Shown piece by piece: positions 1 through 8,109 of a DNA stretch of 64,000 nt; the stretch's first letter is position 1, and every line of letters starts with the position of its first letter. Under the pieces are notes generated by a model that did no database searches, was not told the DNA's origin, and worked only from the letters and a program-made list of their open reading frames with translations. The stretch is from assembly GCA_020633075.1 (NCBI GenBank), contig JACKEI010000002.1, forward strand, positions 806,001 through 870,000, written 5' to 3'. The translations under genes and the position numbers were made by a program. Origin of the DNA: Sandaracinaceae bacterium. GTDB taxonomy: Bacteria > Myxococcota_A > Polyangia > Polyangiales > Houyiibacteriaceae.

Positions 1-563
1 GCCGACACGCGCAGGTCCAGCGGCGGGGGCAGGGCGCGCGCGCGTGTCAGGCTGGCGGCTCGCTCTGGGCCGAGGGACGCCGCCAGGGACTGCTCCAGCC
101 ACTCCGGCAGAGACACCCGCTGGGGTGGCTCCGGGTCAGCCGGTCGGTCACGGGCGAGCCCGCGCAGCACGGCGTTCACGAAGCCGGCCACGCGCTGGCC
201 ACGCAGCTCACGCACGGCGTTCACGCTGGCGTTCACGGCTGCATGCGGGGGCACGCGCGACAGGTGCTGCAGCTGGTAGAGCCCGACGCGCAGCGCGGCG
301 CGGGTCAGCGCGTCCACCCGTCCACCGCGCTTCATGCGCGTCTCGAGGCGGGCGTCCAGCAGCGGCAGGGTGCGCAGCGTGCCGTACACGATCTCGGCGG
401 CCAGGGCCGCGTCCCGCCCGCTCACGCCACGGCGCTGCAGCTCGGCGTCCAGCGCCCGGCTGGCCCACGCGCCCTCTTGGTCGACGCGGCGCAGGACCTC
501 TATCGCGACGGCGCGTGCGTCGGCGCGGGGGGCGCGCTGCTGCTCTCGGGGGTGTCCGGCCAT
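1..563 (-). CDS. rsmB: 16S rRNA (cytosine-5) methyltransferase RsmB, N-terminal part
   Basis: Only the first 187 codons lie in the window; the gene runs off the left edge. The visible part is the all-helical NusB-like RNA-binding domain that precedes the Rossmann methyltransferase domain in RsmB/Sun, which methylates C967 of 16S rRNA. Diagnostic stretches are AIEVLRRVDQEGAWASRALD near residue 20 and HAAVNASVNAVRELRG followed by GFVNAVLRGL near residues 123-155. The start is the ATG at 561-563. No in-frame ATG or GTG follows soon after, so the gene overlaps the end of rseP by 64 bases on the same strand. The catalytic domain is not visible, so a NusB-only protein cannot be excluded, but the NAVLRGL signature favours RsmB. 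Confidence 0.88.
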   Translation of the reverse strand, partial: MAGHPREQQRAPRADARAVAIEVLRRVDQEGAWASRALDAELQRRGVSGRDAALAAEIVYGTLRTLPLLDARLETRMKRGGRVDALTRAALRVGLYQLQHLSRVPPHAAVNASVNAVRELRGQRVAGFVNAVLRGLARDRPADPEPPQRVSLPEWLEQSLAASLGPERAASLTRARALPPPLDLRVS

Positions 564-2221
564 AGGCGCTCGATGTCGTTCTTGAAGGCGATCGCCATCA
601 TGAGCAAGAGCAGCACCAGGCCGACCAGCCCCGCCTGCTCCCGACGCCGTCGCGAGATGGGCCGCCGCATGACGGTCTCGATCAAGAAGAAGAGCAGGTG
701 CCCGCCGTCCAGCATGGGAATCGGCAAGAGGTTCAGGATGCCCAGGTTGACGCTCACGAAGGCCATCAGCCGCAGGTAATCGCCGGCCCCGGCACGCGCC
801 GCGCGACCCGTCTCCTCGTAGACGCTGATGGGCCCGCCGATGGACTTCACCGTGATGCGGCCCTGGAAGAGGCGCAGCAGCGAGTAGAGCGTGAGCTCCA
901 CCATGCGTCGTGTCTCGTCCAGGGAGATGCGGACCGCGTAGGCGAGCTGGTTGTCCGGAGGGATGGCGGGCAGGATCGTCACGGGTCGAAAGCCGTCCAT
1001 GCCGATCTGCACGCGGTCGTACATCTCGCCGTGGGGCGTCGTGCCCTGCGCGCGAGGCAACATCAGCGTGCCTTCGTGCAGGCGGTCGTCGCGCCGCCAG
1101 ACGATGTGGTGCTCGGCGCTCTCGTGGCTCCCCAGCAGGTCCACCACGTCGGCCCAGACGCGCACGACGTGCTCGTCCACCGTGATGATGCGGTCGCCGG
1201 GCAGGAGCCCCAGCTGGTGCTCGGCCGAGCCCTGCTGCACGTGCGACACGTAGGTCGCCGCGCTCTCGAGCCCCACGCGGTGCAGCGGGTCACCGTCCCC
1301 CGGCGGCACCACCAGCGAGGTGAAGTGGGGACGGTACACCTCGATCTCGGCCAGGCCGCCGAGAGCGCCCTCGACGCGCTCGGGGCGCAGCAACGTCACG
1401 GGCACGAGGGAGTGGACATCCAGCGGCCGGCGAGCCTGGCGCAGCTCGTCGATGCGCGTGCCGCCGAGCCCGAGGATGCGGTCGAAGGTGCGGATGCCGG
1501 AGCGGGCCGCGACGCTGGCTGGCGACGTGACGCCCACCACGGGGAGCGGGCTGGCCGGGCTGATGCCGACGAGTCCCACGCGCTCGACCACGCCCAGCTC
1601 CGGGATGCGCGGGCTCTCGCCCGGGGCGGCCAGCAGCACCTCGGCGTAGCGCTGCCGGTCGCTGCGGGTGCTCTCGCCGTAGGGCTCGCGCTCCACCTCG
1701 AAGACCACCAGCTCGCCGGGGTGCTCCCGGACGATGTGCGAGACCGCGCTGAAGGTCGTGACGGGTTCACCGTTCACCGCGACCACTCGGTCGCCGGGGA
1801 GCAGCAGCCCGTCGGCGGGCATGCCTGGGCGCACCGAGCCCACCTCCGCCGGCGTGAGCAGCGGATCGGAGCCCAACGTGACGAAGAAGAAGAGCGCCAG
1901 CGGGAAGAAGAGGTTCATCGCGGGCCCCGCCATGACGATGATGACGCGGCGCCACACGGCCTGCGCGAAGAAGCTGCGCGGGCGCTCCTCGGGACGAACG
2001 TAGTCGCGCGGGCTCTCGCCGAGCATGCGCACGTAGCCGCCGAGCGGAAGGATGCCCACGCGATAGACCGTGTCGCCCCACTTCACGGCCGCGAGGGTGG
2101 GTCCGAACCCCAAGCTGAAGGTCTCCACCTTGACCCCGAAGAGCTTTGCCCACGTGAAGTGACCGAGCTCGTGCACGAAGATGAGCACTCCCACGAGCAT
2201 CACGAAATAGACTAGGTTCAT
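500..2221 (-). CDS. rseP: RseP-type site-2 zinc metalloprotease with three PDZ domains
   Basis: Intramembrane zinc protease (M50B) that cleaves anti-sigma factors or other single-span proteins in the inner membrane. The 573-residue product starts MNLVYFVML with the zinc motif HELGH at residues 17-21 inside the first membrane segment. The second catalytic motif, PIPMLDGGH, is near residue 504. Between them are what look like three PDZ domains (core motifs LLPGDRVVAVNG, IRTFDRILGLGG and LLPGDRIITVD); E. coli RseP has two and is about 450 residues. An upstream in-frame ATG at 2356 would add 45 non-hydrophobic residues ahead of the first membrane segment, so the ATG at 2221 is preferred. rsmB follows with overlap. 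The substrate is unknown. An ECF sigma factor lies at 42938-43486, but no anti-sigma factor is visible in this window. Confidence 0.93.
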   Translation of the reverse strand: MNLVYFVMLVGVLIFVHELGHFTWAKLFGVKVETFSLGFGPTLAAVKWGDTVYRVGILPLGGYVRMLGESPRDYVRPEERPRSFFAQAVWRRVIIVMAGPAMNLFFPLALFFFVTLGSDPLLTPAEVGSVRPGMPADGLLLPGDRVVAVNGEPVTTFSAVSHIVREHPGELVVFEVEREPYGESTRSDRQRYAEVLLAAPGESPRIPELGVVERVGLVGISPASPLPVVGVTSPASVAARSGIRTFDRILGLGGTRIDELRQARRPLDVHSLVPVTLLRPERVEGALGGLAEIEVYRPHFTSLVVPPGDGDPLHRVGLESAATYVSHVQQGSAEHQLGLLPGDRIITVDEHVVRVWADVVDLLGSHESAEHHIVWRRDDRLHEGTLMLPRAQGTTPHGEMYDRVQIGMDGFRPVTILPAIPPDNQLAYAVRISLDETRRMVELTLYSLLRLFQGRITVKSIGGPISVYEETGRAARAGAGDYLRLMAFVSVNLGILNLLPIPMLDGGHLLFFLIETVMRRPISRRRREQAGLVGLVLLLLMMAIAFKNDIERLWPDTPESSSAPPAPTHAPSR

Positions 2222-2354
2222 CGGCTGGAAATTGCGGTGGGGACGGAACGAGCACGGGCCATGTGGCCATGGGCGGTGTATCCTGTCACGGATTGACGGC
2301 CGGCGCGTGTCGCCCGCCCCATCCCCCCTTTCCGTTCGAAGAAAGAAGCTCTCC

Positions 2355-3773
2355 ATGCCGACGCATACTCACGCGATTCGCCGCGGCTCGCCCGCGCGCT
2401 CCCAGCTGGCCTTGTCCACCCTCACCCTGCTCGCCTTCACGGTGGTGGGCTGCGGCGGAGGCGGCGGCCGGTTCGACACCAACAACTGCCGCGACTTCGA
2501 CAGCGTCAACTGCGTGGAGATCGAGGGCGGTGACTCGGCGGCGCTGCAGGCGGCGGTCAACTCGCTCGAGGACGACACCACTCTCATCCTGGGGCCGGGT
2601 GTCTTCGTGCTCGACAACCAGGTGACCATCCGCAACGCGGACGGCGTCAGCCTGGTCGGCCAGGGGATTGAGGAGACGACGCTCTCCTTCTCGACCGCGG
2701 CCGCGCAGATCAACGGCGTGGACGTCGTGGGGGATGACTTCTTGGTGCAGGATCTCACGGTGCTGGACGCCCCGAAGGACGGCATCCGCGTCGAGAACAG
2801 CGACGGAGTGACCTTCCGCCGTATCCGCGCCACGTGGACGGAGGAGGGACTGTCGACGAACGGGGCCTACGGCATCTACCCCGTGAAGAGCCGCAACGTG
2901 CTCGTCGAGGACAGCTTCGCCGAGAACGCGTCCGACGCCGGCCTGTACGTGGGGCAGTGCATCAACGTGGTCGTGCGCCGCAACACCGTGCGCGGCAACG
3001 TCGCGGGCCTCGAGATCGAGAACACCGAGTATGCGGACGTGTACGAGAACCACGCCGAGGACAACACCGGCGGCATCGTGGTCTTCGACCTGCCTGGTAA
3101 CCCCATCGTCGGTCGTGACGTGCGCCTGCACGACAACACCATCATCCGCAACAACCGCCGCAACTTCGCGCCGGGCGGCACGGTCGCGCAGATCCCGGCT
3201 GGCACCGGTACCTTCGTCATGGCGTCGCGTCGCGTCGAGGTCGTCGACAACGAGTACACCGACAACAAGGCCTTCGACATCGCCATCGTGAGCGGCCTCA
3301 TCATCGCGGACGACCCGGCCGTCTGGGAGCTGGAGACCGCCTCTCTCGTCGGCGACTGGGACGACCTCGGCCTGCTCGCGGGCGCCACGCAGGGCACCAT
3401 CACGAACTTCCGGTCTGAGAACATCGTGATCTCGGGCAACAGCCACAGCCAGTCCATGCCCACCACCAACTACGGCTTGTCGCCGGACTTCGCTGCGCTC
3501 TTCACGTTCCTCTACGGCAACATGCACAGCGACAACATCATCTACGACGGCATCGGGGAGTCGATGTTCGACGCGGTCGTCGCGGCCAACAACTCCAACG
3601 ACAACCACATCTGCGCCGGTGGCAACACGGACGGCACCTTCGCGAACATCAACGCGCTGAGCCAGCTCTCGGCGCCCCCCACGGCGCCCATCCTGCAGAT
3701 CGCGGATGCGCCCTTCGCGCCGTATGACTGCACCGCCGTCACGGGCGGCGCGCTCGTTCTGCCGGAGCTCTGA
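2355..3773 (+). CDS. parallel beta-helix repeat lipoprotein (TIGR03805-like)
   Basis: 472-residue exported protein. It has a basic N-terminus, a hydrophobic segment and a lipobox ending VVGC near residue 34, followed by a Gly run, so it is probably lipid-anchored. The body is made of right-handed beta-helix turns with the VENSDGV / NTEYADVYEN / NIVISGNSH pattern typical of pectate-lyase-like stacks. The family occurs as a two-gene pair with the diheme cytochrome encoded 5 bp downstream, and I know of no assigned function for the pair. The ATG at 2355 is preceded by a purine-rich GAAGAAAGAAG. An earlier in-frame ATG at 2232 would put a charged extension before the signal peptide and is rejected. 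A carbohydrate-processing role is only suggested by the fold. Confidence 0.85.
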   Translation: MPTHTHAIRRGSPARSQLALSTLTLLAFTVVGCGGGGGRFDTNNCRDFDSVNCVEIEGGDSAALQAAVNSLEDDTTLILGPGVFVLDNQVTIRNADGVSLVGQGIEETTLSFSTAAAQINGVDVVGDDFLVQDLTVLDAPKDGIRVENSDGVTFRRIRATWTEEGLSTNGAYGIYPVKSRNVLVEDSFAENASDAGLYVGQCINVVVRRNTVRGNVAGLEIENTEYADVYENHAEDNTGGIVVFDLPGNPIVGRDVRLHDNTIIRNNRRNFAPGGTVAQIPAGTGTFVMASRRVEVVDNEYTDNKAFDIAIVSGLIIADDPAVWELETASLVGDWDDLGLLAGATQGTITNFRSENIVISGNSHSQSMPTTNYGLSPDFAALFTFLYGNMHSDNIIYDGIGESMFDAVVAANNSNDNHICAGGNTDGTFANINALSQLSAPPTAPILQIADAPFAPYDCTAVTGGALVLPEL

Positions 3774-3778
3774 GCGCC

Positions 3779-4969
3779 ATGTCTCGCTCTTTCGTGGGTG
3801 GCGTGCGCAGCACGCGCGCGCACCTCGGGCTGTTCGGCCTCGCGTTGGCCTGCGTCGCGAGCCTGCCCAGCTGCGGTGGGGACTCCTCGCCAGGGCTGGA
3901 CACGTCCCGTCCGCCTCGCGTCTCGCTGACGGGGTCCATCCCGCAGCGCCTGTCGGAGTACAACCTCTTGGCGTACGACGGCGATGGGCAGTTTCGCTAC
4001 AACGACCGGGTCGTCCCGTACGACCTGAACACGCCGCTCTTCACGGACTACGCGCTCAAGGACCGGGCCATCTACGTGCCCGACGGCAGCAGCGCGACCT
4101 ACACCGACGAGGGGGTCTTCGACTTTCCCGTGGGTAGCGTCCTCATCAAGAGCTTCTCGGTGGCGGCCGACCTGCGCACGCCGGACGTGGACGTCACGCT
4201 GGTGGAGACGCGCTTGCTCATCCGCTACGAAGATGGCTGGCGCGCGTTCCCGTACGTGTGGGACGCCGCCCAACGAGAGGCCATCTACAGCCCGGCGGGC
4301 GAGGTGCGCGCGGTGCCGTTCATCGACGCCGACGGCGTGTCCCAGGTGGCCAACTACCTCATCCCACAGCGCAACCAGTGCCTCAGCTGCCACGAGCGGC
4401 GCGTGGATGGCGTGACGCTGACGATGCCGATCGGCCCGAAGGCGCGCAACCTCAACCGCGACTACGACTACGGCGTGGACGGGGGCGTGCAGAACCAGCT
4501 CACGCGCCTTGCGGCCGAGGGGCTCCTCAGCGGCCTGCCGAGCTTGGCGGAGGTGGACGCGGCCTATGCCTTTGCGGGCATCGAGGCCAACGGCGTGGGC
4601 AGCCTGACGGGTGCGGAGCTGGACGACGCCGCGCGCAGCTACCTCGACGTGAACTGCGCTCACTGCCACAACCCCAACGGGGTGCAGGGGGTGACGTCGC
4701 AGCTCTTCCTGAACTACGACAACACGGACGACTTCCGTCTCGGGCTGTGCAAGCGGCCCGGCAGCGCGGGCTCGGGCACGGGCGGCTTCACTTTCGACAT
4801 CCTGCCGGGCAACCCGGACGAGTCCATCCTCATCTTCCGCGTGGAGACGGAGGAGGTTGGGGCCATGATGCCGCTGCTGGGTCGATCGCTGCAGCACCGC
4901 CACGGAGCGGAGCTGCTGCGCGCCTGGGTGGCCGAGATGCCCGCGAACGACTGCAGCGCCGCGCCCTGA
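3779..4969 (+). CDS. SO2930-family diheme c-type cytochrome
   Basis: 396-residue exported cytochrome c. An N-terminal signal with lipobox-like SLPSC lies near residue 33. The two haem c motifs are CLSCH at residues 201-205 and CAHCH at 293-297. The PYDLNTPLFTDYALKDR segment near residue 80 is characteristic of the SO2930/HNE_0200 family, which is regularly found beside the beta-helix lipoprotein encoded just upstream. The 5-bp gap implies co-transcription. It presumably transfers electrons at the outer face of the cell or in the periplasm. The partner reaction is unknown, and nothing in the sequence identifies a substrate. A long hairpin follows 42 bp after the stop. Confidence 0.88.
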   Translation: MSRSFVGGVRSTRAHLGLFGLALACVASLPSCGGDSSPGLDTSRPPRVSLTGSIPQRLSEYNLLAYDGDGQFRYNDRVVPYDLNTPLFTDYALKDRAIYVPDGSSATYTDEGVFDFPVGSVLIKSFSVAADLRTPDVDVTLVETRLLIRYEDGWRAFPYVWDAAQREAIYSPAGEVRAVPFIDADGVSQVANYLIPQRNQCLSCHERRVDGVTLTMPIGPKARNLNRDYDYGVDGGVQNQLTRLAAEGLLSGLPSLAEVDAAYAFAGIEANGVGSLTGAELDDAARSYLDVNCAHCHNPNGVQGVTSQLFLNYDNTDDFRLGLCKRPGSAGSGTGGFTFDILPGNPDESILIFRVETEEVGAMMPLLGRSLQHRHGAELLRAWVAEMPANDCSAAP

Positions 4970-5010
4970 GGGCACGGTCCCGCACGAAGCGGGGGACATT
5001 GAGGGAAACG

Positions 5011-5044
5011 GACGCGAGCCTGGAATCTTTTCCGGGCTCGTGTC
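5011..5044 (+). terminator. long near-perfect hairpin after the beta-helix/cytochrome pair
   Basis: Arms of 15 bases (GACGCGAGCCTGGAA and its near-complement ending GTGTC) enclose a TCTT loop. All pairs match apart from two G-T wobbles. It lies 42 bp past the cytochrome stop and before the next gene on the same strand. There is no clear U tract, so an intrinsic terminator or an mRNA 3'-end stabiliser is the likely role. Confidence 0.55.
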
Positions 5045-5128
5045 GTCTGAATCGCGGCCCGCCTGTCCGCCCGTGGCGGCGGGGTGTATCCGAGCGCGGG
5101 GCGTCGTATGCTCGCCATCAGAGTGTCC

Positions 5129-6373
5129 ATGAACAAGCAGACCAAGCGGAACGAGCGGACCCCGAGCACCTCGGGTGCTCCACCACGGGGGTCGTGCGTA
5201 CGCGCGACGCGGGTGCTGTGCGCCCTCTCGCTGTGGCTCGCCGTGCCCAGCGCGGTGCACGCGCAGCCCCGCTTCAACGACATCGCCAACGAAGCGACGG
5301 AGGTCACGGGGTCGCTTCTGGACCTGGCGGCGCCGCTGCTCGAGGACTGCCTGGCCCTCTCCGGGGGTGCGCGGCGCGCCTGCCAGGTGCGCGTCCGCAA
5401 CGCGGCCCGCAGTCTCAATGAGTCGACCTACCTCCACGCGCTCCCGGCGGCCCAGTATCTGCGCTTCGACCCCTACGAGCCCATGGGTGGGGGCTTTCGC
5501 GTCTACCTCCGCGGCTTCGAGCAGCGCGACGGAGATCGCGTCGTGTCGACCCGGGCGACGCACGGCGGCGCGCTCCCCGAGCACACGATCGCGCAGGGCT
5601 TCGACACCGTTCCGGCGAGCGCCGCGAGCGCCTGGGTGATCCAGAACGCCGCCGAGCGCTTGGTGTTGCGCATCGTCTTCCGCTTCGGCGAGACGTTCAG
5701 CGATGGGCCGGTGCGCGGGGTGGTGCTCAACCTCGTCGCGGCGCAGGTCTACAACGACCGCACCGGAGGGGTGCTGCTGGACACCACCCGCACCCCCGGG
5801 CCGCCGCAGGAGCCCCACACCTTGGACCGCCGCGTGCGTCTGTGGGACAGCAACGGGCACGCGGAGGCCATCTGGCAGGCGCCGGACGGCCGCCGCTTCG
5901 TGTTCCACGTGGAGAACCAGCCCCTGCTCACGCCGCCCAACTCGAGCGCGCCCATGCTGAACGCCTGGCACGGCGCACAGCGGCAGGGGGTCGTGCACTT
6001 CGTCGCGCCGTGCTGCAGCGCGAACATCTCCGTGGCTCCGCGTGACCCGGACACCGTCATGGTCATCATCACGGAGCGCGCCCCGGAAGGTCGCGTCGCT
6101 GGGCAGGGTCAGGTCTTGGTCATTCGCTTCATCCAAGCGCGCGGGAACTTCCGCGTCGTGGCGCGTTGGCGGGGTAGCAACACAGAGCGCCCGCCGGCGT
6201 GGGTCTTGGACCCGAGCGCGCCGCTGCCGGATGAGGCCGACATGGCACCGGAAGCCCCGGAGACGCCTAGCGTGGCGGCGCCGTCCGCGCCCGCGCCGTC
6301 TGCGTCAGCGCCGTCTGCGTCGGCGCCTTCCGCACCGCCCGCGCCGTCTGCGTCCGCACCGTCTGCGCCGTAG
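5129..6373 (+). CDS. secreted protein of unknown function with Ala-Pro-Ser tail
   Basis: I do not recognise this 414-residue protein. It has a basic N-terminus, then a hydrophobic signal segment ending SAVHAQ (likely cleavage after residue 45), so it should be exported. The body of about 300 residues is rich in beta-type sequence without a motif I can name; a CC pair sits in VAPCCSAN. The last 40 residues are a low-complexity Ala-Pro-Ser repeat (APSAS units), which may span the cell wall or be disordered. The start is taken at the ATG at 5129; an ATG at 5108 is also possible. It stands alone between a hairpin and the convergent oligoribonuclease gene. Confidence 0.7.
   Translation: MNKQTKRNERTPSTSGAPPRGSCVRATRVLCALSLWLAVPSAVHAQPRFNDIANEATEVTGSLLDLAAPLLEDCLALSGGARRACQVRVRNAARSLNESTYLHALPAAQYLRFDPYEPMGGGFRVYLRGFEQRDGDRVVSTRATHGGALPEHTIAQGFDTVPASAASAWVIQNAAERLVLRIVFRFGETFSDGPVRGVVLNLVAAQVYNDRTGGVLLDTTRTPGPPQEPHTLDRRVRLWDSNGHAEAIWQAPDGRRFVFHVENQPLLTPPNSSAPMLNAWHGAQRQGVVHFVAPCCSANISVAPRDPDTVMVIITERAPEGRVAGQGQVLVIRFIQARGNFRVVARWRGSNTERPPAWVLDPSAPLPDEADMAPEAPETPSVAAPSAPAPSASAPSASAPSAPPAPSASAPSAP
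6278..6370 (+). repeat. in-frame Ala-Pro-Ser coding repeat
   Basis: Imperfect tandem units around GCGCCGTCTGCGTC encode the Ala-Pro-Ser tail of the secreted protein. Such runs change length by slippage, so the tail length is likely variable between strains. Confidence 0.6.
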
Positions 6374-6394
6374 CGGGCACGGACGTTACGCGCT

Positions 6395-6964
6395 TCAGCG
6401 GAACACGGCGCTGCGGTAGTAGCGCAGCTCCTCGATGCTCTCGAGGATGTCGTCGATGGCGCGGTGGTTGCCGCGCTTCGCGGGGCGCTTGCTGTACGCC
6501 TCCGGATACCACCGCTGCGTCAGCTCCTTGAGCGTGGACACGTCGATCATCCGGTAGTGCAGGAACGCGTCCACCAAGGGCATGTACAGGGCGAGGAAGC
6601 GCCGGTCCTGGTGGATGGAGTTCCCGGCCAGCGGCACCGTGCGGGGCGCGCAGTGCTGCTCGAGGAAGGCCAGCACCTGCGCCTCGGCGTCCGCTTCCGT
6701 CACGGTCGACTCGCGCACGCGCTCGGTCAGACCGCTCTGGCCGTGGTGCTTGGTGTTCCACTCGTCCATGGCCGCCAGCAGCTCGTCCGGCTGATGCACC
6801 ACGAGGTTGGGCCCCTCCGCGATGACGTTCAGCTCGCCGTCGGTGATGATCATCGCGATCTCGATGATGCGCTCCCGCTCGGGGACGAGCCCTGTCATCT
6901 CGAGGTCGGCCCACACGATGCGCGCGGCGCGCGGGTCCTGGTCCTGCTGCTCTGTCTCGGCCAT
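6395..6964 (-). CDS. orn: oligoribonuclease
   Basis: 3'-5' exoribonuclease that degrades two- to five-nucleotide RNA remnants, including linearised c-di-GMP (pGpG). The 189-residue product has the DEDDh residues in order: WADLEMTGL near residue 20, NSIHQDRRF (third acidic residue), YRMIDVSTLKEL, and GNHRAIDDI with the catalytic His and last Asp. Length fits the family (about 180-200). The ATG at 6964 is chosen over the one at 7000 because the extra 12 residues are not part of the family. The gene ends 21 bp from the stop of the convergent secreted-protein gene. A diguanylate cyclase is encoded elsewhere in the window, so pGpG turnover is a plausible role. Confidence 0.95.
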   Translation of the reverse strand: MAETEQQDQDPRAARIVWADLEMTGLVPERERIIEIAMIITDGELNVIAEGPNLVVHQPDELLAAMDEWNTKHHGQSGLTERVRESTVTEADAEAQVLAFLEQHCAPRTVPLAGNSIHQDRRFLALYMPLVDAFLHYRMIDVSTLKELTQRWYPEAYSKRPAKRGNHRAIDDILESIEELRYYRSAVFR

Positions 6965-7073
6965 CCGCTCGGGTATCTCACGACGGGGCGAATCCGTCAC
7001 GCCTTACGCGCCCGCCGGCCGACGGGCCGGGGCCTCGCGTGGAACTGCGCCCAGGAACGCGCTAACCACGGGG

Positions 7074-8096
7074 GTGACCGCCCGCACCCCGACTGGCACC
7101 GACATCGCTCGTGCCGCCGAATTGATCTACGACGGCCGCGTGGTCGGGATGCCGACGGAGACCGTCTACGGGCTGGCCGCCAACGCGTTCGACGAAGAGG
7201 CCGTCATCGAGATCTTCGAGGTCAAGCAGCGCCCCGCCTTCGACCCGCTGATCGTCCACCTCTCCGGAGCGCGCGGTCTGTCAGAGGTGGCCCGCCTGAA
7301 CGATCTCTCGGAGGAGGTGCGCGCCCAGGTCGAGCTGCTGACGACCCGCTTCTGGCCGGGTCCGCTCACGCTGGTGCTGCCCAAGGTGGACGACCTGCCC
7401 GACGTGGTGACCAGCGGTCTCGACACGGTGGCCGTGCGCGTGCCCGCGCACCCGATGGCCCGCGCCCTGATCGTCGTCGCGGGGGTCCCCTTGGCGGCGC
7501 CCAGCGCCAATCCCTTCGGCTACGTGAGCCCGACCACCGCCCAGCACGTGGCCGACCAGCTGGGCAGCAAGGTCCCCTACGTCCTGGACGGGGGCGAGTG
7601 TGGGGTCGGGGTGGAGAGCACCATCTTGGCCCCGCCGCGCGCGGGCGTCTCAGAGGCGTGGACCGTGCTGCGAGACGGGGGCTTGACTCGCGAGGTGTTG
7701 GAGGAGGCCCTCGGCGTCACGCTCGTCGATGGCACCGTCACGGACGGAGCACCCGCGAAGCCCGCCGCGCCAGGACAGCTGGCGTCTCACTACGCGCCGC
7801 GCACGCCGCTGCGACACGGGCCGCTCGACCAGCTGCTGCGTGAGGCCCGCGCGCAGCAGCCGGACGCAAAGCTGCACGTCATCGCCTTCCGCAGCGTGCC
7901 ACCGGGGCTGCGGGGCGAGGGGCTAGCGCCCAACGGCGACCTGCGCGTAGCGGCCCGCGCGCTCTTCGCGGCCATGCGCCGCGCCGACCAGGCGGGGGCG
8001 GACCTGATCCTGGCCGAGAGGGTCCCGGACGAGGGCCTCGGGCGGGCCATCAACGACCGCCTGCGCCGGGCCTCTGTACCCGCCGTGCTGAGCTGA
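7074..8096 (+). CDS. tsaC: L-threonylcarbamoyladenylate synthase (Sua5/YwlC type)
   Basis: Makes threonylcarbamoyl-AMP from Thr, bicarbonate and ATP, the first step of tRNA t6A37 formation. Conserved parts are GMPTETVYGLA near residue 24, KQRPAFDPLIVHL, PLAAPSANPFG and CGVGVESTI. The product is 340 residues, with a YrdC domain (about 1-200) followed by the smaller Sua5 C-terminal domain linked by QLASHYAPRTPL, so this is the long Sua5 form rather than the short TsaC form. The start is GTG at 7074. The open frame continues upstream, but that part runs antisense across orn and does not resemble the family. It is first in a four-gene operon, 13 bp ahead of polA. Confidence 0.9.
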   Translation: MTARTPTGTDIARAAELIYDGRVVGMPTETVYGLAANAFDEEAVIEIFEVKQRPAFDPLIVHLSGARGLSEVARLNDLSEEVRAQVELLTTRFWPGPLTLVLPKVDDLPDVVTSGLDTVAVRVPAHPMARALIVVAGVPLAAPSANPFGYVSPTTAQHVADQLGSKVPYVLDGGECGVGVESTILAPPRAGVSEAWTVLRDGGLTREVLEEALGVTLVDGTVTDGAPAKPAAPGQLASHYAPRTPLRHGPLDQLLREARAQQPDAKLHVIAFRSVPPGLRGEGLAPNGDLRVAARALFAAMRRADQAGADLILAERVPDEGLGRAINDRLRRASVPAVLS

Positions 8097-8102
8097 TAGG
8101 CT
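8097..8102 (+). promoter_or_regulatory. -10-like TAGGCT just before polA
   Basis: TAGGCT ends 7 nt before the polA ATG and begins right after the tsaC stop. It fits the leaderless-type pattern repeated in this window and may allow polA to be transcribed independently of tsaC. No convincing -35 was found. Confidence 0.35.
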
Positions 8103-8109
8103 GCCCGCG

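Noticed and set aside
3542..6136. Very long open frame on the minus strand across the cytochrome and secreted-protein genes
   Set aside because: It is antisense to two well-supported genes, has an Arg/His/Val-rich composition typical of GC-rich shadow frames, and shows no motif.
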